Positions 1-6,627 are shown, counted from the stretch's first letter. The stretch is 8,791 nt of DNA from JANXLS01 sp037129555 (GCA_037129555.1 JBAXUS010000236.1:1-8791), one strand, 5' to 3'. A program made the numbers and translations. The notes: generated by a model from the sequence alone, not told the origin.

Positions 1-728
1 GGTGGGCGGGCGTACATGCCGCCGTTCATGCCAGCGGTTTCGTGAACGAGCAGGACATGGAGATTCTTCGCGTGGTTCTTCAGTGCGTACCATTCTTCCT
101 GCATCTCGAAGCCGTCTTTCGCGTCGGCCATGCCGGGAAACTCTTTGTCAACGCAGGTCATCTTGGCTTTTTGCTGTGCGCCGTGCTTAATGAATTCAGC
201 TCCCAGCATCGCCACGTACGGGTCCACGCCGTCGCCGTCCTGCTTGTAGCGCGCGGGGCCGTGGCCGGCGTTGCCTGGGCTATGGAATGTGTCGCTGGCA
301 CTGTGCGTCCCGGCGAAACCTTTGCCGTTTTTGATTGCGTCCAAAAACGCGGCCTTGCCCTCGGGCGACATCGGCGGATTTTTATCCGTCCCGGCCGTGG
401 TTAAATCACCGGTCGTGTAGAAGAGGAACGCGTCGAAGGTGGCGATCTTTTCAGGCGTGAATAGTCCGCCATCTTTCGAGCATGTGACCTCGAAATTGTG
501 TTTGGCGCTGAGCTCCGTCACGACTTTTTCGGCGTGGCTGAGCTCCTCTTTGCCGTCCTTGTCCTTCTTGCGTTTGATCGATGAATGTTCGAAGCCGGAC
601 GATTTCGTGAAGAAGAGCAGTTTGCGCTTGGGCGTGTCCTTGTCGTCGGCCCAGCCAAACGGAAAACTCAAAAGCCCCAGCCCGGCCACCGCTGCGCTCG
701 AGCGGACCAACATGTCGCGTCTGTTCAT
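1..728 (-). CDS. ThuA-like domain protein with Tat signal, 3' end cut by window edge
   Basis: The open frame runs from an ATG at 728 off the left edge (242 codons seen, no stop). Residues 1-28 form a twin-arginine export signal: NRRDMLVR, a small/hydrophobic core, then GWADD. The mature part matches the ThuA-like (class I glutamine amidotransferase-like) fold: a first strand and loop KRKLLFFTKSSGFEHSS (35-50), FDAFLFYTTGDLT (98-110), the nucleophile-elbow-like GKGFAGTHSASDTF (136-149, His142) and EEWYAL (211-216). ThuA relatives are linked to sugar use, and many planctomycete copies are exported; the substrate here is unknown. An in-frame ATG at 776 would add 16 residues, but 728 puts the RR motif directly at the N-terminus as in typical Tat signals. 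It lies 72 bases after the membrane protein gene with no terminator between, so co-transcription is possible. No clear ribosome binding site is visible. Confidence 0.85.
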   Translation of the reverse strand, partial: MNRRDMLVRSSAAVAGLGLLSFPFGWADDKDTPKRKLLFFTKSSGFEHSSIKRKKDKDGKEELSHAEKVVTELSAKHNFEVTCSKDGGLFTPEKIATFDAFLFYTTGDLTTAGTDKNPPMSPEGKAAFLDAIKNGKGFAGTHSASDTFHSPGNAGHGPARYKQDGDGVDPYVAMLGAEFIKHGAQQKAKMTCVDKEFPGMADAKDGFEMQEEWYALKNHAKNLHVLLVHETAGMNGGMYARP

Positions 729-800
729 CGTTAAAGTCTCGAAAAGGTGTGCGAAGCCAAAGTGACTTCGCGTCATTGAAGACTACACCGAAACCGAGCT

Positions 801-1613
801 TCACGGGCCGGGAAAGATGCGGTCTTTGCCGGTGCGTTGGATCTTCATCCGGCGGAAAATATTGTTGCGCGAAGTTTTTCCGGATTCGCGCGATCTGTAC
901 ATGAGGAAGAGGCCGACGGCGATGGAGCAGAAGAAAATGTAGCCGAGGATCCACGGTGCGCTGGGCGGCGGGTCCTCTTTAATGATGATGGGTTCGAGAT
1001 GCTTGGCCAGAATCAGCGGCGTCCACGTGAGTTCGATGCCGGGCGTTTTGCGGTTGATGTAGGCGAAGCGTTGGACGAACACGCCGGTCAGCAGGACGTC
1101 ATCGCCGATTTTTAGTCCGGGCGGAAGCGGTTCGATGGACAGAAACGTGATCAATTGATGGCTGCTGGACAGATGTCCGCGCATGAGTGTCAGAGGGTTT
1201 CCCTTGGAATCTTTGAGGCGTTCGGGATTCACATAGAGAAATTTGACGGTCGATTCAAACTGAACGACGTGGCCGCGATAGTCTTTGGGATGATTGAACA
1301 TCTTCTTGAACGACGCGTCCTTGTCGAGATTAGCTTTGAGATAGTCGTTCGAACACGCTTGAAGCGATTCGGCGAGTTCTTGCATCAAAGATATGTCGTA
1401 GCCCGTGGCTTCGGGCAGGCCTTCCGAGGGCATGTCGTTGCCGTCTTCGATTTGTTCGAAGCGAGTGTTGATGAGCGGGAATTTCGGCATGGCAGACGTG
1501 TTGCTGAAGGCGGGCGTGGCGGCCGGGGCTGTGATTGGTGTGAATTCTTCTGCGGAAATCGATGCGGCTACAATCCACACGACCCACGCAACGAGAAAAT
1601 GTGCTTTAATCAT
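801..1613 (-). CDS. Single-pass membrane protein with exported OB-like region, function unknown
   Basis: This encodes 270 residues from the ATG at 1613. Residues 1-21 are a signal peptide (hydrophobic 5-18, ISAEE cleavage region). Residues 220-239 (WILGYIFFCSIAVGLFLMYR) are a transmembrane segment, followed by an Arg/Lys-rich tail to 270, so the predicted topology is N-out, C-in. The exported middle part has a conserved-looking block at about 112-205 (YRGHVVQFES, LITFLSIEPLPPGLKIGDDV, LLTGVFVQRFAYI), with the strand-turn-strand look of an OB-fold; that is only an inference. I do not recognise a named family. The frame stays open to 1778, but those starts would run through the terminator at 1675-1699 and into the upstream gene, and only the 1613 start gives a signal peptide. 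It sits downstream of the terminator of the ExbD group, so it may belong to a separate unit with the ThuA-like gene. Confidence 0.8.
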   Translation of the reverse strand: MIKAHFLVAWVVWIVAASISAEEFTPITAPAATPAFSNTSAMPKFPLINTRFEQIEDGNDMPSEGLPEATGYDISLMQELAESLQACSNDYLKANLDKDASFKKMFNHPKDYRGHVVQFESTVKFLYVNPERLKDSKGNPLTLMRGHLSSSHQLITFLSIEPLPPGLKIGDDVLLTGVFVQRFAYINRKTPGIELTWTPLILAKHLEPIIIKEDPPPSAPWILGYIFFCSIAVGLFLMYRSRESGKTSRNNIFRRMKIQRTGKDRIFPGP

Positions 1614-1674
1614 GATTGGATTCCATTGGAAAATTATCGCAACACGAAAGGCTGCAAAGAGAATGTCATTCGAT

Positions 1675-1699
1675 AAAAACGGGCGGGTAAAACCCGCCC
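1675..1699 (-). terminator. Rho-independent terminator of the ExbB/ExbD group
   Basis: On the minus strand GGGCGGGT and ACCCGCCC form a perfect 8-bp GC-rich stem around a 3-base loop (1681-1699). It is followed by G and then five T (1679-1675). It lies 33 bases after the stop codon of the divergent ExbD-like gene, which fits an end of transcription there. Confidence 0.85.
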
Positions 1700-1732
1700 A
1701 TCTCATTGAAAGGAGCATGCACCGGTGAGCGA

Positions 1733-2227
1733 TCAGCGCGGGGACGTGATGCGCTCGCGGGACGGCTGTAAGCCGCATTCGGAGATCTTGTACTTGATGC
1801 AGGTGTTGAAGATCGGCATCACGTCTTTGAAGATCACCTTGCCTTCGTACGAGATTCGAACCGAGAATTTACTTGGATCTTTTCCTTCGACCAGCGAACC
1901 CAGCGTCGAATTCAGGCTTTGCAAATCGCCGGGGCTGCCGCCGTTGATCTTGTACCACGGAGCGGATTCGGCGGTATCGCGATTGACGGTGATTGCGACC
2001 GGCAGTGTTTCTTTTACAAGCACATCGGGCGTCGGTTTGCCAGCTCCACCGGGCGGGAGTTTGTGCGGGAGGATCAAATCTTCGCCGGTTCGCACTTTAA
2101 ACGTCAGCACGAAGAACTGTGTGACGAGGAAGAACGAATCGATCATGAAGTACACCCACGGACGATCTCCACCGTGTCCGCTATCGTCGCCGTGATCGGC
2201 ACTGGCACCCATCTTTTTGTGTGACAT
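1733..2227 (-). CDS. Divergent ExbD/TolR-like protein
   Basis: The protein has 164 residues. A short His/Asp/Gly-rich cytoplasmic N-terminus (1-22) is followed by one membrane helix, WVYFMIDSFFLVTQFFVLTF (24-43). Asp30 sits where ExbD/TolR proteins carry the proton-relaying Asp. Then comes the post-helix block KVRTGEDLILPHKLPPGG (44-61), with the Leu-Pro pair common in ExbD, and a periplasmic domain ending GKVIFKDVMPIFNTCIKY (129-146). It is much less like the two ExbDs upstream than these are like each other. The start at 2227 is supported by AAAGGA 8-9 bases upstream. It probably forms part of the motor with ExbB, perhaps as a non-equivalent partner in the ExbD dimer. Family-level assignment is fairly sure; the partner role is inferred. 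Confidence 0.8.
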   Translation of the reverse strand: MSHKKMGASADHGDDSGHGGDRPWVYFMIDSFFLVTQFFVLTFKVRTGEDLILPHKLPPGGAGKPTPDVLVKETLPVAITVNRDTAESAPWYKINGGSPGDLQSLNSTLGSLVEGKDPSKFSVRISYEGKVIFKDVMPIFNTCIKYKISECGLQPSRERITSPR

Positions 2228-2263
2228 AGTTAAAATCCTTTATTTTAGCACCGCCAGCATTTT

Positions 2264-2289
2264 TAAAACACGCTAGCGAGACGCCAGCG
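2264..2289 (-). terminator. Weak terminator-like hairpin between exbD and the ExbD-like gene
   Basis: On the minus strand CGCTGGCG and CGCTAGCG can form an 8-bp stem with one G-U pair and a TCT loop (2271-2289), followed by TGTTTT. It lies 11 bases after the second exbD stop. The short T tract suggests partial termination or 3'-end protection rather than a full stop. Confidence 0.35.
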
Positions 2290-2300
2290 GTACATCGAAG

Positions 2301-2819
2301 TTACTTCCTTATTTCAGCAGCGCCATATTGTATGTCCGAGAGCGACAGACTGGCTACAGTATAGAGAACTTTTTCGGCCTCGACCATCGGGCAACTTTCC
2401 GGGATGCGTAATTTGACAGGGATGTTCCACGTACCTGTCTTCGAATCCTTTACAATCTTGCCATTTCCGTGTGCAGCGGCATCGTCGATGAATTTTGCGA
2501 GATGGTCCTTCAACGATTTGCCTTCATCGGCATTTCCGTGTTTGGCAGCGTTGAAGACAAAAAAGTACTTTCCATTTTTGGCCGCCTGTACATTCTCGTC
2601 ATCGAATTCCGGTTTGATTTGAATGACGATTCGATCTTTCGTATCGCGCCAAAACGTAGTTTCAGTCTGCGCCTGATCCGCCGTGGGTAAGCGCAGACTG
2701 GCGATGTTGGAACTGGCGGTAGTATCTCCTACGATAATCAAGAACATGAGAAGCAGTGAGATGATGTCGATCAGCGGCACCATGTCCACTTCAATGTTAT
2801 TAATGTCAGGTTTTTTCAT
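2301..2819 (-). CDS. exbD: ExbD/TolR biopolymer transport protein, copy 2
   Basis: This encodes 172 residues. The layout is that of ExbD: a short cytoplasmic start (KKPDINNIEVD), a membrane helix MVPLIDIISLLLMFLIIVG (13-31) with the conserved Asp18, the segment SLRLPTA (41-47) just outside the membrane, and a periplasmic domain. In the family this subunit sits inside the ExbB pentamer and its Asp takes part in proton flow. The protein is a close copy of the neighbour at 3011-3529: about 21 differences in 172 aligned residues by hand count, no gaps. Twelve of the 172 positions (51-62) hold nine of them. The frame extends to 2891, but homology between the copies begins at this MKKP, and CGGAG lies upstream at a 10-base spacing, as in the other copy. 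Third-position differences are frequent, so the duplication is not recent. Confidence 0.92.
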   Translation of the reverse strand: MKKPDINNIEVDMVPLIDIISLLLMFLIIVGDTTASSNIASLRLPTADQAQTETTFWRDTKDRIVIQIKPEFDDENVQAAKNGKYFFVFNAAKHGNADEGKSLKDHLAKFIDDAAAHGNGKIVKDSKTGTWNIPVKLRIPESCPMVEAEKVLYTVASLSLSDIQYGAAEIRK

Positions 2820-2937
2820 GGTCGGATATCTCCGAAAAAAGGACAATTGTTCAAAACGCATTTTGTTGAGTGCTTGATCTCGTAAAACCACAGGACCTGC
2901 CTACGCCAACACTTTATCGTATGAACCGAACAGATTT

Positions 2938-2966
2938 GTTATCGCCCTCTGCTAAAAAGAAATCAA
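2938..2966 (-). promoter_or_regulatory. Candidate sigma-70-like promoter before exbD copy 2
   Basis: On the minus strand TTGATT (2966-2961) and GATAAC (2943-2938) are 17 bases apart; each box matches 4 of 6 consensus positions. It lies in the 191-base gap between the two exbD genes. It would let copy 2 be expressed apart from copy 1. This rests on matching alone. Confidence 0.3.
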
Positions 2967-3010
2967 CCATGAGGAGAACTCACTGACCAGTCAGCAACAG
3001 CTAAATGGTA

Positions 3011-3529
3011 TTACTTCTTCGATTCAGCCGCGCCGTATTGAATATCCGAGAGCGCGAGACTGGCTACGGTATAGAGCACTTTCTCGGCTTCGACCATCGG
3101 ACAGCTTCCTGGAATACGCAATTTGACGGGGATATTCCACGTGCCTGTTTTCGAGTCCTTTACGATCTTGCCGTTTCCGTGCGCAGCGGCATCATCGATA
3201 AATTTCGCGAGATGGTCTTTCAACGATTTACCTTCGTCGTCGTTGCCATGCTTTGCAGCGTTGAAGATGACAAAGTACTTTCCGTTTTTCGCGGCCTGCT
3301 CTTTTTCGTCTTCAAATTCAGGTTTGATTTGAATGACGATGCGACCATCCGTTGAAAGTCCCCATTCTTTTTCTGTCTTCGCCTGATCCGCTGTGGGCAG
3401 ACGCAGGCTGGCGATGTTGGAACTGGCGGTGGTGTCGCCGACGATGATTAAGAACATCAGGAGCAGCGAGATGATGTCGATCAGCGGCACCATGTCCACT
3501 TCAACGTTATTGATTTCTGGTTTTTTCAT
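3011..3529 (-). CDS. exbD: ExbD/TolR biopolymer transport protein, copy 1
   Basis: This encodes 172 residues with the same plan as copy 2: membrane helix at 13-31 with Asp18 in VPLIDIIS, LRLPTA at 42-47, and a periplasmic domain with the block shared by both copies, NIPVKLRIP (132-140) and VEAEKVLYTVASL (146-158). Such proteins pair with ExbB to turn proton flow into movement of a TonB-type partner. It follows exbB after 215 bases that hold a palindromic repeat. The start at 3529 is chosen because the two exbD copies align from here, while the residues encoded further upstream (to 3583) do not match, and because TTTTCGGAG precedes both starts. Compared with copy 2, residues 51-62 differ (KTEKEWGLSTDG here), just beyond the membrane. 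Confidence 0.92.
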   Translation of the reverse strand: MKKPEINNVEVDMVPLIDIISLLLMFLIIVGDTTASSNIASLRLPTADQAKTEKEWGLSTDGRIVIQIKPEFEDEKEQAAKNGKYFVIFNAAKHGNDDEGKSLKDHLAKFIDDAAAHGNGKIVKDSKTGTWNIPVKLRIPGSCPMVEAEKVLYTVASLALSDIQYGAAESKK

Positions 3530-3640
3530 GACAGGAGACTCCGAAAATTTTACACGAACATATGATCTAAGCCGCAACGCCACAAGAACGGATAGGAGCG
3601 GATAGAACGGGGTGGCGCATGGGATTTATCAACGGCTACC

Positions 3641-3698
3641 CCTCACCCCGCGAGCCGAACGGCTGGCTCGTCGGCCCTCTCCCCCAAGGGGAGAGGGG
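3641..3698. repeat. REP-like palindromic intergenic element
   Basis: CCCTCTCCCC (3675-3684) and GGGGAGAGGG (3688-3697) form a perfect 10-bp stem with a 3-base loop. Just to the left, CGAGCC (3651-3656) and GGCTCG (3665-3670) pair, as do the nested AGCC (3653-3656) and GGCT (3661-3664). CCTCACCCC opens the block. There is no T tract on either side, so it is not a standard terminator. The style is that of repeated extragenic palindromes, but only one copy lies in this window. It falls between exbB and exbD copy 1, where it could shield the exbB mRNA 3' end. Confidence 0.6.
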
Positions 3699-3744
3699 AA
3701 CAGCGACGGCTAGCTTCGCTCGCGGCAGGCGCGAGGAAACGACA

Positions 3745-4494
3745 TTAGGCGGCTTCTTCGGTTCCACCGCCAGAGGTCGTGATGCGGATCATTTCGTTGA
3801 TGTCGTTGACGATTTCGTAGGTGACCTTCGTGGCGATCGTCTTGAGGATGAAGGAGACGACCAACAACGGAATGGCGACCATCAAACCGGTGAACGTACA
3901 GACGAGCGCGATCGAAATACCCTTCGCCATCTTGTCAGGCGTGATTTCGGAACCGCCGGCGGACATGGCGGAGAACGTGGCCATCATGCCGACCGTCGTA
4001 CCCGTCAAACCCAACATCGGGGCGATGGCGGCGATCAGATTCAACGTACCGATTTTGTTCATGACTTTGTTCGATTCGATTTCACCCATGTCTGACATGG
4101 CGCCTTCCATGGCTTCCTTGCCGTACTGGTGATTGTTCAGCGTCGCAGCGGACACGGCACCCAAGAACGAGCCGTCGGCCTGAGCGGCGTCCAACGCGCC
4201 TTGAATGTCACCCTGCGAGCAGAGGTCGAGCAATTGGATCGACAACTCCGGCGGTCGTAGCAAGTGTGCGCGGATTGAAACCAGCGCTTGCAAGCAGAGA
4301 GCCAAGCCGGCGATGGAAACGAACAACAGGATGTACTCCATGAATCCTGCTTCTTTCATGTTGTCCAACAGCGTCGGAGCTTGTTTTCCAGCGCCGCCAC
4401 CTTCTTCAGCCGCAAAACCGGTCGATGTGAAAATCAAAGCCATTCCCAGCGCCATCACTGCCGGTTTCCAATTTGCCGCAAGCCACTTCTTCAT
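3745..4494 (-). CDS. exbB: ExbB/TolQ/MotA-family proton channel protein with signal peptide
   Basis: This encodes 249 residues. Residues 1-28 look like a cleavable signal peptide (core AVMALGMALIF, then GFAA-EE), an addition seen in planctomycete-type ExbBs. The three family helices follow: 52-73, about 148-172 with the signature APMLGLTGTTVGMMATF (158-174), and 191-216 with GISIALVCTFTGLMVAIP (192-209), where Thr residues line the channel in ExbB/TolQ. Between the first two helices lies the cytoplasmic domain with the usual LCSQGDIQGALDAA (91-104). The protein should form the pentameric stator that conducts protons with ExbD. The open frame reaches 4608, but GAGGAG at 4501-4506 is correctly spaced (6 bases) only for the ATG at 4494. 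The gene follows copy A of the TonB-like protein after 157 bases, with no intrinsic terminator in between. Confidence 0.93.
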   Translation of the reverse strand: MKKWLAANWKPAVMALGMALIFTSTGFAAEEGGGAGKQAPTLLDNMKEAGFMEYILLFVSIAGLALCLQALVSIRAHLLRPPELSIQLLDLCSQGDIQGALDAAQADGSFLGAVSAATLNNHQYGKEAMEGAMSDMGEIESNKVMNKIGTLNLIAAIAPMLGLTGTTVGMMATFSAMSAGGSEITPDKMAKGISIALVCTFTGLMVAIPLLVVSFILKTIATKVTYEIVNDINEMIRITTSGGGTEEAA

Positions 4495-4500
4495 CTGCAT

Positions 4501-4506
4501 CTCCTC
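4501..4506 (-). promoter_or_regulatory. Ribosome binding site of exbB
   Basis: GAGGAG lies 6 bases before the ATG at 4494 but directly abuts the ATG at 4500. This decides the start in favour of 4494. Confidence 0.75.
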
Positions 4507-4558
4507 GGTTAGTTTTTCCGACCGGTGTCGCCCGGCGGAAGCTGATTTGTTTTGTTTG

Positions 4559-4585
4559 CCGGACGCCTTGAGAAAAGGCGTCCGG
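4559..4585 (-). other. Perfect 11-bp hairpin in the exbB leader
   Basis: CCGGACGCCTT (4559-4569) and AAGGCGTCCGG (4575-4585) form a perfect stem around a 5-base loop. On the minus strand it is followed by an A-rich, T-poor stretch, so it does not look like an intrinsic terminator. It lies between copy A and exbB, about 65 bases before the exbB start, where it could act as a 5' stabiliser, a processing site or an extragenic repeat. Confidence 0.6.
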
Positions 4586-4651
4586 GGTAAGGGTTGAGCT
4601 TTATACATATCGTGACATCATCAAGGGCTAAATATCAGTGCACTTCTTAGA

Positions 4652-6361
4652 TTACTTTGCTTCAGCACCGTTTAACTGTGCGTAGCGATAGTAGACTTCC
4701 AAGCAGAGCGCTCCGAGGGCTGTTTCGCCGACTCGGCCCCATTCCGTTGCATAGGCACCGACCGGATCCCAGCTGCCGGAATCGTCGCCGTCTTTGCGCT
4801 GGTTGGTCAGCAATGCCGTCTTCAATGATTCGTTCCACTTCTTCCACAGATCGCCGCCCTGCTGGAAGACGCAGAGAGTGCCATAGTACCAATAGTAGAG
4901 ATCGACGCCGCCGCCGTTGCCGCCCCACGTCGGGACGCCACCCTTGGCCACGAAACCTTCGACGCTGGCCTGCAAATCTTCTTTCTTCCAGCCCAAGAAC
5001 TGGCGGCAGAGGCAACCGATGGCGGTCAAGCGGTGAGGTTCGTGCGCGTCCTTCACCGTGTACCAGTACGTCGAAGGAGGAGCATAGCCCGGATCGCCGC
5101 CTGCACCTTTGTGCTCGACGCTATCGAGGTACTTGATCGCACCATCGAAGGACGCATGATTGACGTGGAGGCCAGCGACTTTGGCGGACTTCAGCGCCAT
5201 GACGAACCAACCCGTCACGGACGTGTCGCCTTCCATCTTCGGGTGATAGCGCCACGCCAGCTTGTCTGAACCTTCGCCGGCTTGGTGCGTGTCGGTGCAG
5301 TAGTTGATCGCGCGTTGGGCAGAATCGCGGGTTTCGGGAATGTTGGCCATTGCAGCGGCTTCAGCCATCGACAAGGTAGCAATCGCGCCCGGGTAACCTT
5401 CACCACGGTGTCCGCCTGCGTCGGTCGTATCCCAAATCAAACCGTTCGCGGCTTGTTTGGACTTCAACCACGCCACGGCACGTTTCACGTTGTCTTTGTA
5501 TTCGCCGACTTTTTCGGAATGTCCGGCTCCAAGGAAGGCGAGGAGCGCCAAACCGGTCACAGCGGTGTCGGTCTTTTCTGCAGAGGCGTATTTCTTCGCG
5601 TCCCAGTGGCCGTCCGTTTCTTGATGATAGGCCAGCCAGCGCAAGGCAGAATCGACGCCGTTTTCAGTGGCCTTGGAGCCGCCATGTTTCTTGACCATCA
5701 ATTTGCGACCGCCACCACCACGGTTGCCAAAGCTGCCGCGACCAGCACCCGTGTCGTTGCCGACGCCGGTACCGTGACCGCCGCCCCAACCACCACCACT
5801 ACCGGGGCTGCGTGCGGCACCTGCACCGATCATGTCTTCGAGTGTTGCGCCGCCTGAACCGCCGCCGCCGGCTGCGTCATCGCTGCCTTTGACGCTGTGG
5901 AACATGTGTGCGTCAGGGTTACCGAAAGCGCTTTTTGTGTCCGGGCGATCCAGGTTAATCGTTTCGAAGTGGTCGCCCAATTCGGCTTTTTTCAGAATGT
6001 CCGGCGGGACTTCGATGTTGGACATTTCCTTCGACGTCGGGTCGGTCGGATGAGTGTCACGATCTGACATCAACGCGGTCTTCATTTCTTCTTTGGGCTT
6101 CTTGTCATCGACCGGATCGACCGGGCGCGTCAACTGCGTGACGGTGACGAGCGGTTCACGTTCGTCAGTGTCAAGGTTGTAGGCGATGGACATCATGTAC
6201 GCCAAAACGATCAGGAGCACATGGAACACCACCGACACCAGCCACCACGGTGCTTGGCTGGTCAACGTGGCCAGAAATGGATCGGGCTGCGATTGTTCTT
6301 CTTCGTTCGCGAATCCTTCGCCACCTTCTTCGATTTGATCTTCAACCATTTCGTCTGACAT
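4652..6361 (-). CDS. TonB-like membrane anchor fused to squalene-cyclase/prenyltransferase repeat domain, copy A
   Basis: This encodes 569 residues. In order: an acidic cytoplasmic tail (1-28); one membrane helix, about 39-61 (WWLVSVVFHVLLIVLAYMMS); a charged region with LVTVTQLTRPVDPVDDKKPK (71-90); a glycine-rich linker (164-219); and an alpha-toroid domain (about 230-565). The helix carries Ser43, His47 and Ser58, the spacing of S16, H20 and S31 in TonB. The repeat domain shows QW-type motifs: LRWLAYHQETDGHW (240-253), VAWLKSKQAANG (296-307) and LLTNQRKDGDDSGSW (517-531). The true DxDD catalytic motif of squalene-hopene cyclase, in its PDVDDTA setting, is not seen, so a binding rather than cyclase role is more likely. 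Five or more Cys (355, 450, 452, 497, 553) lie in this periplasmic part. The start at 6361 has AGGG 9-10 bases upstream. The next gene is exbB, which suggests it is the moving partner of the ExbB-ExbD motor; this is inferred. Confidence 0.9.
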   Translation of the reverse strand: MSDEMVEDQIEEGGEGFANEEEQSQPDPFLATLTSQAPWWLVSVVFHVLLIVLAYMMSIAYNLDTDEREPLVTVTQLTRPVDPVDDKKPKEEMKTALMSDRDTHPTDPTSKEMSNIEVPPDILKKAELGDHFETINLDRPDTKSAFGNPDAHMFHSVKGSDDAAGGGGSGGATLEDMIGAGAARSPGSGGGWGGGHGTGVGNDTGAGRGSFGNRGGGGRKLMVKKHGGSKATENGVDSALRWLAYHQETDGHWDAKKYASAEKTDTAVTGLALLAFLGAGHSEKVGEYKDNVKRAVAWLKSKQAANGLIWDTTDAGGHRGEGYPGAIATLSMAEAAAMANIPETRDSAQRAINYCTDTHQAGEGSDKLAWRYHPKMEGDTSVTGWFVMALKSAKVAGLHVNHASFDGAIKYLDSVEHKGAGGDPGYAPPSTYWYTVKDAHEPHRLTAIGCLCRQFLGWKKEDLQASVEGFVAKGGVPTWGGNGGGVDLYYWYYGTLCVFQQGGDLWKKWNESLKTALLTNQRKDGDDSGSWDPVGAYATEWGRVGETALGALCLEVYYRYAQLNGAEAK

Positions 6362-6531
6362 GCGGTTGCCCTTTCGTTGAATGGACTATGCTGATTCCCG
6401 CGCGATGCGCCGGTCTCGCCAGCCACGTAGTATGACAGAATCTGTTGATCCAACCTTCTACTAGCTTAACGGAATCGAGTGGATTTCCTTGCATACGAAT
6501 TTAAACTATTTAAAGCGATATTGAAGGTAGC

Positions 6532-6560
6532 TTTATAGGAATTTTCACACATTTTCGCAA
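6532..6560 (-). promoter_or_regulatory. Sigma-70-like promoter for copy A and the exb genes
   Basis: On the minus strand TTGCGA (6560-6555, 4 of 6 to consensus) and TATAAA (6537-6532, 5 of 6) are separated by exactly 17 bases in an AT-rich stretch. It lies downstream of the copy B terminators and upstream of copy A, where a promoter is needed. The predicted leader would be about 165 bases. Confidence 0.6.
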
Positions 6561-6580
6561 GAAAAATATCTGAAAATGTG
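6548..6580. promoter_or_regulatory. Operator-like inverted repeat over the -35 box
   Basis: CACATTTTC (6548-6556) and GAAAATGTG (6572-6580) are perfect 9-bp inverted arms with 15 bases between them. The left arm overlaps the proposed -35 box at 6555-6560. The position suits binding of a dimeric regulator; no regulator gene is in the window. Confidence 0.45.
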
Positions 6581-6627
6581 ACTTTTTTCTAAGCAGAACC
6601 TGTGCAAAGTCTGGACAGCGGTTCATT

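Noticed and set aside
451..954. A 167-codon minus-strand frame overlapping the ThuA-like gene and its neighbour.
   Set aside because: Arg/His/Gln-rich shadow translation; the overlapping frames have clear family motifs and signals.
1614..1778. Longer N-terminus of the membrane protein from 1778.
   Set aside because: It would cross the terminator and overlap the upstream gene, and would bury the signal peptide at residue 56.
3549..3577. TTGCGG-17-TGTAAA on the minus strand as a promoter for exbD copy 1.
   Set aside because: The boxes are weak and the predicted start would lie almost on the ribosome binding site.
4765..4785. DGDD in copy A (526-529) and the same in B, matching the pattern DxDD of squalene-hopene cyclase.
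   Set aside because: It lies inside a QW-type motif near the C-terminus (QRKDGDDSGSW), not in the PDVDDTA setting of the catalytic acid, so it is not taken as evidence of cyclase activity.
5704..5873. Gly-rich linker as a tandem DNA repeat or CRISPR-like array.
   Set aside because: The codons vary and there is no regular unit or spacer; it is a coding low-complexity linker. No CRISPR array, tRNA or rRNA was seen anywhere in the window.
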